Shown here in pieces: positions 7,735 to 15,000 of a stretch of DNA of 18,080 nt. The notes below the pieces were generated by a model, which was not told where the DNA came from, did no database searches, and worked only from the letters and a program-made list of their open reading frames with translations. Source of the DNA: Pseudomonadota bacterium (lineage in GTDB: Bacteria; SAR324; XYD2-FULL-50-16; JAHJRI01); the NCBI GenBank assembly GCA_022360105.1, contig JAKSDL010000359.1:1-18080 (forward strand), read 5' to 3'. Position 1 is the stretch's first letter. Every line of letters begins with the position of its first letter. The translations under genes and the position numbers were made by a program.

Positions 7735-10700
7735 ATGGCAAATACAAACACTGAAAATGGATCAGCAATGGTCATCGGGGCTGGTATCGCCGGTATGCAG
7801 GCTGCCTTGGATCTGGCTGACGCCGGAATTTATGTACACCTGGTGGAAAAGTCGTCTTCAATTGGTGGAATGATGGCACAATTGGACAAGACCTTTCCCA
7901 CAAACGACTGTGCGATGTGAATTATCTCGCCAAAGCTGGTGGATGTCGGTCGGCATCTAAATATTAACATCATTCCCAACACAGAAGTTAAAGGCCTGGA
8001 AGGCGACGTTGGACATTTCAAGGCTAAGCTTGAAAGTTATCCCAGGTTTATTGACACGGAAAAATGCACGGGGTGCGGTGAATGCAAAAGCGTTTGTCCT
8101 GTGACAGCAATTAACGAGTTTGATTGCGGATTGAACAAACGTTCCGCCACCTACATTCAATACGCACAGGCTGTGCCGTTGGCGTATACCATTGATAAAG
8201 ACAAGTGTATCGGTTGCGGATTGTGTCAAAAGGTATGTCTGGCTGAAGCGGTCGATTATTCACAACAACCCAACCAGGCAGATCTGGAAGTTGGTGCGGT
8301 CATCATGTCTCAAGGCTCGGATGCCTTCGATCCCTCCAAATTCGATCATTACCAATACAGCCAGTATCCGAACGTTATTACCAGTCTGGAAATGGAACGG
8401 ATTCTGAGCGCATCCGGTCCTTATCAAGGTCACCTGATGCGGCCGCTGGACCGCGAAGAACCCAAGAAAATAGCCTGGCTGCAATGTGTTGGCTCAAGGG
8501 ATGTCAACCGCTGTGATCATTCCTATTGCTCCTCTGTTTGTTGCATGTATTCCATCAAAGAAGCTGTGATTGCCAAGGAGCATGCCTCTGACAATCTGGA
8601 ATGCAATATCTTTTACATGGATATGAGAACCCATGGAAAAGATTTTGAAAAATATTACGATCGTGCCAAAGAGGAAGGTGTTAAATTCACTCGCTCCAGG
8701 GTCCACTCCGTCACCCAGATTGAAGAGACCGGCAATCTGCTGCTTCATTACGCAACCGAATCCGGTGAGATCCTTGATGAAGAATTTGATTTGGTGGTGC
8801 TTTCCGTTGGGCTGGAATCAAAGGAATCTGCTGTTGAACTGGCTGAAAACCTGGGTATAGAGCTAAATACCAACAAATTTATTACAACAACGGATCATGA
8901 CCCCGTCAGCACATCGCGTGATGGTGTGTTCGTTTGCGGTGCCTTCCAGGGACCAAAGGATATCCCCCAGTCCGTTGTAGAAGCAAGTGCAGCTGCTGCC
9001 GCAGCCGGCGAAGTTTTAAGCGCTGCTCGCTACACCGAAACCAAGGAAGTGGAACTGGTTCCGGAAATGAACGTAGCCGGAGACAGACCCCGGGTTGGTG
9101 TGTTTGTCTGCAGTTGCGGGATAAATATTGCGGGTACGGTTGATGTACAGGCAGTGGCTGATTACGCCAAAAGTCTACCCTACGTGGAATATGTCACAAA
9201 CAACCTTTATACCTGTTCGCAGGACACACAGGAGTTCATGGCTCAAGCGATCAAAGAAAACGACCTGAACCGGGTGGTCGTGGCTTCCTGTACTCCTAAA
9301 ACCCATGAACCCATGTTTCGGGATACCCTGACCAGTTGCGGATTGAACAAGTATCTCTTTGAAATGGCAAACATCCGTAACCAGTGTTCCTGGGTCCATG
9401 CCAACAATCCGGAACTCGCAACCGAAAAATCAAAAGACCTGGTTCGAATGGCAATAACCAAAGTAGCCCTCAAGGAACCTCTGAGCGAAATCAAGCTGGA
9501 TGTCAACCAAACCGCTCTCGTCATCGGCGGTGGAGTGTCCGGGATGACTTCTGCCCTTAACCTGGCAAACCAAGGATTCAAAACCCATCTGGTAGAAAAG
9601 GAAGAGCAACTGGGAGGGCAAGCCTCAAACCTCTATTTGACTGGTAAAGGAGAAAAAGTATCAGAAATCGTTAGTGATCTTCTGGGAAAAGTTGAAACCT
9701 CCCCTAACATCGATGTTCATCTCAATACAACCGTTGACGCAGTCGAAGGATTTGTAGGCAATTTTAAAACCACTCTGAAATTCGAGAATGAATATCAGCA
9801 GATCGAACACGGTGTGGCCACTATTGCTACAGGTGGTCACGAATACAAGCCTCAGGAATATTGTTATGGTGAAGATCCCCGTATCATCACAGCATTGGAG
9901 CTGGACAAGAAGCTGATTAACAACGAAATCGACTATTCAGCTGTTGATACAGTCGTCTTTATTCAATGTGTGGGATCACGCAACGACGAACATCCTTATT
10001 GTTCCAGACTCTGCTGTAGTCATTCCCTGGAAAGTGCCCTGGAATTGAAAAAGAAAAATCCCGAGATGAACGTCATCATTCTCAATCGGGATATTCGAAC
10101 CTATGGCGAGCGTGAGCACCTTTACTCGGAAGCGAGAGAAGCCGGAGTATTCTTTGTACGTTATTCGAACGAAGAAAAGCCGGTTGTTTCTGCAGTAAAC
10201 GGAAAAGTATCTGTCCAGGTCATGGATAAGATCCTCGGCAGACCTCTGGAGATTGAAGCCAACCTGCTGACTTTGGCTACAGCGATTGTTCCTAACAAAG
10301 ATGTACAGTTAGCTCAAAATTTTAAAGTGACCATGGATGATGACGGCTTCTTTGTTGAACGTCACGCCAAGCTGGGACCTTCGGAATTCGCGACTGACGG
10401 TGTTTTCCTGTGTGGTTTGGCCCATTATCCCAAACCTTTGGATGAAGCCATAGCACAATCCAAAGCAGCGGCTTCGAGGGCGGTTACTTTGCTTGCCCGA
10501 GGAACGGTAAGCACCAATGGTGAAATTGCATCGGTCAACCATATGAATTGCAGCAGTTGTGGAGTTTGTGTGTCTGTTTGTCCTTATTCGGCTCCCAGTT
10601 TCATGGAAGAAGGTCGCATGGAGGGTAAGGCAGATATCAATCCCGCACTTTGCAAAGGCTGCGGATTGTGCACGGCATCCTGCCGATCCGGAGCCATCAA

Positions 10701-10752
10701 TTTGAAAGGATTTAGCGATGAGCAAATATTTTCAATGATAGAAGATTTTTAA
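7735..10752 (+). CDS. hdrA: HdrA-like bifurcating flavoprotein, double-length selenoprotein (second copy)
   Basis: A 1005-residue paralogue of hdrA2, starting at ATG 7735 with AGAGGG 6 nt upstream. Parts in order: FAD motif near residue 15 ([16 protein letters not shown]); FPTNDCAM then TGA read as Sec62; two regular ferredoxin motifs (Cys111/114/117/121 and Cys158/161/164/168); CVGSRD..CSSVCC; a [14 protein letters not shown] segment; a second FAD motif GGGVSG (598-603); a second CVGSR block; and C-terminal ferredoxin Cys939/942/945/949 and Cys973/976/979/983. Unlike hdrA2 its second N-terminal cluster motif is the standard CX2CX2CX3C, so the two paralogues probably differ in cluster content or potential. 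It follows mvhD1 and precedes the repeat gap before flxD. Role: flavin centre of an Hdr-type electron-bifurcating or confurcating complex (family knowledge; partner choice is inferred). Confidence 0.95.
7918..7920 (+). other. Selenocysteine codon (UGA) in hdrA3
   Basis: TGA at residue 62 in [21 protein letters not shown], the same motif as in hdrA1 and hdrA2. The frame is open for 943 codons afterwards. Confidence 0.93.
7936..7953 (+). promoter_or_regulatory. Candidate SECIS region of hdrA3
   Basis: It begins 15 nt after the TGA. CTGGT can pair with GTCGG through five pairs, three of them G-U, around loop GGATGTCG. This is the weakest of the six; it is supported mainly by its position and by similarity to hdrA1 and hdrA2. 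Confidence 0.35.
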
Positions 10753-10829
10753 TGGAGGTCTGATAGATAATCCCTGAAGTTGTAAAGCTTTGGGAGTTAA
10801 CTTGGATTTAGCTGTTTAATTGAATACTG

Positions 10830-10857
10830 TCAGCTTTCAGCGATCAGCATTCAGCTG
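10830..10857. repeat. Short tandem heptamer repeat, TCAGCNN x 4
   Basis: TCAGCTT, TCAGCGA, TCAGCAT and TCAGCTG stand in a row with a 7-nt period. It is intergenic, between hdrA3 and flxD. Confidence 0.7.
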
Positions 10858-10915
10858 AATATACCGAGAAATAATCAGGTGTATTGGGGACTGAAATACT
10901 AAAATGGCAAATTAT

Positions 10916-10978
10916 CAGAACCTTGATTGAAGCAGGTTACAAACGGTAGGGCGGCCCTAAGTGGCCGCCGGGGGACTA
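10916..10978 (+). repeat. 63-bp direct repeat, copy 1
   Basis: Identical to 11184-11246 except at two positions (61 of 63). It contains the GC-rich core ACGGTAGGGCGGCCCTA and GGCCGCCGGGGGACTA. Base composition is clearly unlike the AT-rich surroundings. Confidence 0.95.
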
Positions 10979-11124
10979 GTTTCGGAGAACGAGCAATAAC
11001 ATTAAATGGGTTTGAACCTATAATTTAAGTTCATGCAAGGTTTTACAGAATTTAACATTACAGAAGATTGTCGGCGGGGATGCTGAATTTGCGAGGCTCG
11101 CAGCAAAGAACCCGCCCTACCGTT
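10942..11124. mobile_element. Possible small non-coding mobile or repeat unit with 13-bp inverted ends
   Basis: AACGGTAGGGCGG (10942-10954) is repeated perfectly in inverted orientation as CCGCCCTACCGTT (11112-11124), bounding 183 bp without a credible gene. This MITE-like layout, plus the duplicated left end at 11184, suggests an inserted or rearranged repeat. No target-site duplication was established. Confidence 0.45.
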
Positions 11125-11183
11125 CTGCACCGGAAAAAGGGAATATTCCTTTCGTTGAGTGTTTATGGGGTCGGTTAATTCAA

Positions 11184-11246
11184 CAGAATCTTGATTGAAG
11201 CAGGTTACAAACGGTAGGGCGGCCCTACGTGGCCGCCGGGGGACTA
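11184..11246 (+). repeat. 63-bp direct repeat, copy 2
   Basis: Second copy of the 10916-10978 sequence, 268 nt further on. It ends 45 nt before the flxD start and so lies in its probable promoter or leader region. Confidence 0.95.
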
Positions 11247-11291
11247 AGATTTAAATTATTAAACCAAACAATAGCGTTAAGGAGAATATAT

Positions 11292-11723
11292 ATGTCCAAA
11301 TGGGAACCAAAAATCCTCGCTTTTCTTTGCAACTGGTGTAGTTACGGTGCAGCAGATTTAGCGGGGGTCAGTCGATTTCAATATCCTTCCAATCTGAGGA
11401 TTGTCCGAATTCCCTGTTCCGGCAGGATGAGTCCAAAGTTTGTACTTTCTGCCTTAATGAACGGGGCAGATGGCATCTGGGTTTCGGGTTGACACCCTGG
11501 AGACTGCCATTACCTGGAAGGTAATTATTACGCTCGAAGGAAATTCACCTTATTAAAAAATTACTTGGAGTACTTTGGCATTGAGCCGGGAAGACTGCAC
11601 TTCTCCTGGGTTTCTTCTGCCGAAGCGACAAAATTCATCACGGTAGCAAAAGAGGTTACCGACGCGGTCAAAACACTTGGACCTGCAAAAAACCTAATTA
11701 AAAACCGGTCAAAAGCGAGTTGA
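11292..11723 (+). CDS. flxD: FlxD, MvhD-like FeS electron-transfer selenoprotein
   Basis: 143 residues, the normal length for MvhD-type proteins. It starts at ATG 11292 with TAAGGAG 7 nt upstream. Cys13, Cys16 and Cys42 are followed by VSG-U67-HPGDC72HY, where U67 is the TGA at 11490-11492. Translation continues to a second TGA at 11721-11723 that acts as stop; only the first has a SECIS hairpin. In FlxABCD-HdrABC systems this subunit links the flavin/FeS dehydrogenase part to HdrA. flxC starts 1 nt after the stop, so the genes are translationally coupled. It is a paralogue of mvhD1 without the winged-helix extension. The name FlxD rests on the neighbouring flxC, flxB and flxA. Confidence 0.92.
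11490..11492 (+). other. Selenocysteine codon (UGA) in flxD
   Basis: TGA at residue 67 in IWVSG-U-HPGDCHYLEGN, at the conserved MvhD cysteine and identical in position to the TGA of mvhD1. Confidence 0.93.
11508..11526 (+). promoter_or_regulatory. Bacterial SECIS hairpin of flxD
   Basis: 15 nt after the TGA, ATTACC (11509-11514) pairs with GGTAAT (11520-11525) around loop TGGAA. Same spacing, stem and loop size as in mvhD1. Confidence 0.82.
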
Positions 11724-11724
11724 T

Positions 11725-12672
11725 ATGCTGGGTTATATTGGAAAAATTAAAGAGATCTCCAAGGGACTTTTGAAGGATAAGAAAGTCGATATGATTGTCG
11801 GGTTTCGCAAGGGATCTGATCCACTCAGAAGCGAACCATGTATGATCAATCATTTCGATAAAGTCGACGATCTTATCTGGGATAGTAGTTGCGGAATGAA
11901 TCTGGTGAACTATTTGACCGATCGAAAGGAAAAAATTGGAATTCTCGCCAAGGGATGTGATTCACGGAATATTAATACCCATATTATTGAAAACAAGATC
12001 AAGCGGGAACAGCTTTATATCATCGGTGTTCCTTGCAAGGGAATGATTGATAAAACCAAGGCTGCCGAATCCATTTCCGAAGAAGTGGTGGAAGTGAAAG
12101 ACAATGGCGACAATGTTTTGGTTCGAGGTGACAAACTTGAAGTGATGGTCGATCGGTCCGATCTGCTGCAGGACAATTGTCTGGCGTGTACACACCGCAA
12201 TCCGGTCATTTACGATGAATTGGTTGCGGATCCGGTAGAGGAGCAAACCGAAATCGATCAATTTGAGGACATTAATATCATAGAGGCATTATCAGCTGAC
12301 GAACGCTGGCAATATTTCGATTCGATGCTTTCCTCTTGTATTCGATGTTACGCCTGCCGCAATGCCTGTCCGCTATGTTACTGTTCTACATGTTTTGTTG
12401 ATGAATCGACGCCTCAATGGGTGGGAAAAAGTGATGACCCGACTGATACCAAAACATTTCACCTGCTAAGAGCATTTCATTGTGCGGGCAGATGCACGGA
12501 TTGCGGTTCCTGTGAACAGGCTTGCCCAATGAATATCAAGGTTAGAAAACTAACCAAAAAGCTTAATAAGGATTGCCAGGAACTTTTTGGTTGGGAAGCC
12601 GGGTTAAACCTGGATACGCGCCCTCCTCTTGATACTTATAAGTCCGAAGATCCGGAAGATTTTATCAAGTAA
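11725..12672 (+). CDS. flxC: FlxC-like FeS protein (FrhB/FdhB-like N-terminal part plus two cluster motifs)
   Basis: 315 residues. The N-terminal two thirds contain GILAKGCDSRNI (72-83) and IIGVPCKGMID (99-109), like the F420-hydrogenase/formate dehydrogenase beta-subunit (FrhB/FdhB) family, then Cys152 and Cys155. The C-terminal part has Cys205/208/211/215 with extra Cys218, 220 and 223 (CPLCYCSTC), then Cys253/257/260/263/267 ending in CPMN. It would carry two or more [4Fe-4S] clusters between the NAD(P)H module FlxA/FlxB and FlxD/HdrA (inferred from known FlxABCD clusters). It starts 1 nt after flxD with no clear Shine-Dalgarno, so expression probably depends on coupling. flxB follows after 60 nt. 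The order D-C-B-A is reversed relative to the named Desulfovibrio cluster as I remember it. Confidence 0.8.
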   Translation: MLGYIGKIKEISKGLLKDKKVDMIVGFRKGSDPLRSEPCMINHFDKVDDLIWDSSCGMNLVNYLTDRKEKIGILAKGCDSRNINTHIIENKIKREQLYIIGVPCKGMIDKTKAAESISEEVVEVKDNGDNVLVRGDKLEVMVDRSDLLQDNCLACTHRNPVIYDELVADPVEEQTEIDQFEDINIIEALSADERWQYFDSMLSSCIRCYACRNACPLCYCSTCFVDESTPQWVGKSDDPTDTKTFHLLRAFHCAGRCTDCGSCEQACPMNIKVRKLTKKLNKDCQELFGWEAGLNLDTRPPLDTYKSEDPEDFIK

Positions 12673-12732
12673 AGTTGCGCTTCTTTATACTTATATATTT
12701 AGCTGCGTTTTTGAAACAAAAGAGGCAAACCT

Positions 12733-13767
12733 ATGAGAGTAGTTAAAATCGGTAAAAAAAACTGGGAAGAAGGGTTGAACAGCCTGCGCGATGATTTTCG
12801 GTTATACGGTCCGGTCAAGGAGGATCAAACCGCCAGTTTTAAACAGCTTGAAGAAAGTGAGTATCCTGACTTATCCATCCGGAACACACACCTTTCTGCC
12901 AAGAGTGTTGTTTATCCCCAAACACAAAAAATGTTTGCTTATTCACTGGATGAAACAAGCGACGACCATCACATCATGAAACCTGTTGAAATGGATGATA
13001 CCACCCAGGTGCTTATTGCAGCCAGACCTTGTGATATGGCTGCTTTTCAAATCGAAAAAAGGAATTTCGACAGTCCGGAATATCGTGATCCCTTCTGGTG
13101 TGATGCATTTGAGAACACGGTTATGATTGGTTTGGCTTGCAGCAATCCCAGTCATACCTGTTTTTGTACTTCAACCGGCAGCGGTCCTTTTAATGAAGAA
13201 GGCATGGATATTTTAATGGCTGAGGACGGTTCTGATTTGTTGTTAAAATCGATCACCGAAAAAGGGGAAGCCCTGATGGATAGGGCTGGCTGGGATACTC
13301 CCGGAAACCCGGAAGCGTTTGCAATTCTGGGAAAAGAAGCTGAAGAAAAAATTACATCGTCTGTGGAAACAGACAATATTGAAAAGCTACCCTCCAAAGA
13401 ACTGTTTGATGCACCGTTCTGGGACGATCTGGCGTTTGCCTGTATCAATTGCGGTACTTGCACTTTCAGTTGTCCTACCTGCTGGTGTTTCGATATCCAG
13501 GATGAGAATACAAAGCTTTCGGGCACACGAATGCGTAACTGGGATAGTTGCATGTCGACTTTATTTACCCTGGAAGGTTCCGGGCACAACCCCCGAGGCA
13601 TCAAACACCAGCGGGTAAGGCAACGTTTTATGCACAAATTGAAGTATTACGCTGAAAAATACAATAGCGGTATCCAGTGTGTGGGTTGCGGACGATGCAT
13701 TCAATTATGTCCGGTGAATATCGATATTCGAAATGTGTGCAAGACAATGAACGACTATCGCCCCTAA
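12733..13767 (+). CDS. flxB: FlxB, AsrA/HydB-like [4Fe-4S] protein
   Basis: 344 residues, starting at ATG 12733 with AGAGG 7 nt upstream. The N-terminal region carries IAARPCDMAAF (95-105) and GLACSNPSHTCFCT (133-146), marks of the AsrA (anaerobic sulfite reductase A) and sulfhydrogenase beta family. Two ferredoxin motifs follow: Cys237/240/243/247 with Cys250 and Cys252 (CINCGTCTFSC, CWC), and Cys316/319/322/326. In Asr and sulfhydrogenase systems this subunit receives electrons from the FAD/NAD(P)H subunit encoded next to it; here that is flxA, 38 nt downstream. It lacks its own catalytic substrate site as far as can be seen, so an electron-transfer role is likely. AsrA itself is an alternative name, but no asrC is present. 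Confidence 0.88.
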   Translation: MRVVKIGKKNWEEGLNSLRDDFRLYGPVKEDQTASFKQLEESEYPDLSIRNTHLSAKSVVYPQTQKMFAYSLDETSDDHHIMKPVEMDDTTQVLIAARPCDMAAFQIEKRNFDSPEYRDPFWCDAFENTVMIGLACSNPSHTCFCTSTGSGPFNEEGMDILMAEDGSDLLLKSITEKGEALMDRAGWDTPGNPEAFAILGKEAEEKITSSVETDNIEKLPSKELFDAPFWDDLAFACINCGTCTFSCPTCWCFDIQDENTKLSGTRMRNWDSCMSTLFTLEGSGHNPRGIKHQRVRQRFMHKLKYYAEKYNSGIQCVGCGRCIQLCPVNIDIRNVCKTMNDYRP

Positions 13768-13805
13768 TTACCGAGAATAAATCGAAAAAGTTAAGGAGAA
13801 CTATC

Positions 13806-14642
13806 GTGCAAAATCCATATCTGCCTTATCCGGTGCGTATTGATGAAATTATTACGGAGACGGAGGATAGAGTTCTAAAAACATTTAAGTTTGTTTTTAT
13901 TAATCCGGAAGATGAGGAAAAATTCTCATATCAAGCCGGACAATTCGCTGAGCTTTCTGTAACAGGACAGGGAGAAATCCCTATCGGTATTGCATCTTCG
14001 CCCACGGAAAAAGGATTTATCAAGTTTACCGTAAATCGAACCGGGAAAGTTACAAGCTACCTGCATCAGATGAACGTAGGCGATGTTATGGGAGTGAGAG
14101 GTCCCCTTGGAAACAGCTATCCATGGGATGAACTCGAAGGAAAAAACGTCGTTATTATTGGTGGTGGATTCGCGTTTACCACTCTTCGATCGTCGATCGT
14201 TCATATGCTTGCCAATCGAGACAAATTTGGTGAAATCAATGTTATCTATGGTGCAAGATCTCCCGGGTTGCTGCTTTACCAGGATGAACTCAAAGCCTGG
14301 GAAGAAACCGGAGATATCAATATGCACATTACGGTGGATTCCACAGAAGATCCGAACTGGAAATACAATGTAGGCTTTGTTCCGACGGTCACAGAAGAAA
14401 AAGCTCCTCCGGCTGATAAAGATACCTATGCCATTGTTTGCGGTCCTCCCATTATGATCCGGTTTACACAACCGGTTCTCGATAAGCTTGGATATGCTCA
14501 CGACCACATTATTAACTCTCTGGAAAAACGAATGAAATGTGGTATCGGCATTTGCGGTCGCTGCAATATCGGAGACAAATATGTTTGTAAGGACGGTCCG
14601 GTGTTCACCTTGGAGCAATTAAACCAGATGCCAAACGAATAG
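13806..14642 (+). CDS. flxA: FlxA, FAD/NAD(P)H-binding [2Fe-2S] oxidoreductase (AsrB/PyrK/HydG-like)
   Basis: 278 residues from the GTG at 13806, chosen because AAGGAG lies 7 nt upstream; the open frame runs back into flxB but has no ribosome site there. The N-terminal ferredoxin-reductase FAD domain has YQAGQFAEL and IPIGIASSP. The NAD(P)H domain begins at IIGGGFAFTTLRS and includes VCGPPIMIRF. The C-terminal [2Fe-2S] motif is KCGIGICGRCNIGDKYVC. Role: NAD(P)H oxidation and electron delivery to FlxB (family knowledge). Most relatives have GGGxGxxPLRS at the nucleotide loop; here Gly and Pro are replaced by Ala and Thr, which may alter NADH/NADPH preference. It ends in TAG and is followed by a 358-nt gap. 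Confidence 0.92.
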   Translation: MQNPYLPYPVRIDEIITETEDRVLKTFKFVFINPEDEEKFSYQAGQFAELSVTGQGEIPIGIASSPTEKGFIKFTVNRTGKVTSYLHQMNVGDVMGVRGPLGNSYPWDELEGKNVVIIGGGFAFTTLRSSIVHMLANRDKFGEINVIYGARSPGLLLYQDELKAWEETGDINMHITVDSTEDPNWKYNVGFVPTVTEEKAPPADKDTYAIVCGPPIMIRFTQPVLDKLGYAHDHIINSLEKRMKCGIGICGRCNIGDKYVCKDGPVFTLEQLNQMPNE

Positions 14643-14865
14643 TATTAAGTTTTCAATATAGGTTTTAGAGTTCGGCTTAGCCTTACTTAGCCTGTGAATA
14701 TTCCTTTTAATGAGTTATCAGTTTGTGGAACAGGTACTCTTGATTGAGGAAGAACTCGAAATAATATCTACCCATTCACGCGTTAACCTTTATTTTTTGA
14801 TCATTTGTCAATGTGTCTTCTTTGTATTTAATAATCAAAGCAGAAAGCGGAGCTTTCACCAAAGA

Positions 14866-14886
14866 CCGATAGCGGATAACTGATAA
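14866..14886. repeat. Degenerate CCGATAA heptamers x 3
   Basis: CCGATAG, CGGATAA and CTGATAA in a row, variants of the perfect 8-copy array at 3345-3400. Confidence 0.6.
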
Positions 14887-14926
14887 CGATACAATGCAAC
14901 TCAAGCATGGCACAGAATAGAAAACA

Positions 14927-14957
14927 TTGACAATTTGAAGACCTTATAATGTGTAAT
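14927..14957 (+). promoter_or_regulatory. Weak promoter candidate for hdrCB
   Basis: TTGACA (14927-14932) matches the -35 consensus. TGTAAT at 14952-14957 lies 19 nt away. The perfect TATAAT at 14945 is only 12 nt away, too close for a standard sigma-70 pair. Suggests, but does not show, separate transcription of hdrCB. Confidence 0.3.
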
Positions 14958-15000
14958 TTATTTTTCCTGATCACTGAAAACTAAATGGAGACTATAACAA

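Larger units (their letters stand above)
10753..11291. other. Repeat-filled gap between hdrA3 and flxD
   Basis: 539 bases without a gene. They hold the TCAGC heptamers, both 63-bp direct repeats, the 13-bp inverted ends and a small palindrome GCGAG/CTCGC near 11090. No terminator with a T-run was found, so whether flxD is cotranscribed with hdrA3 is open. Confidence 0.6.
14643..15000. other. Gap upstream of hdrCB with promoter-like motifs and degenerate heptamers
   Basis: No gene. It holds three imperfect CCGATAA heptamers (14866-14886), a TTGACA at 14927-14932 and TATAAT at 14945-14950. The ribosome site GGAG is at 14987-14990. No terminator is visible after flxA. Confidence 0.6.

Noticed and set aside
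10753..11291. Insertion sequence with transposase
   Set aside because: No open frame of transposase type is present; only short repeats are seen.
11229..11291. Upstream extension of flxD from 11229
   Set aside because: It would begin in the GC-rich repeat; the ATG at 11292 has a good ribosome site and gives the usual MvhD N-terminus.
13677..13805. Upstream extension of flxA into flxB
   Set aside because: It would overlap the cluster-binding end of flxB and has no ribosome site; GTG at 13806 has AAGGAG at proper distance.
13926..14618. 230-codon frame on the minus strand
   Set aside because: It is an antisense shadow of flxA, which has clear domains and a ribosome site.
14927..14950. TTGACA plus TATAAT as a strong sigma-70 promoter
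   Set aside because: The spacing is 12 nt, too short for a normal pair; listed only as a weak candidate with another -10.
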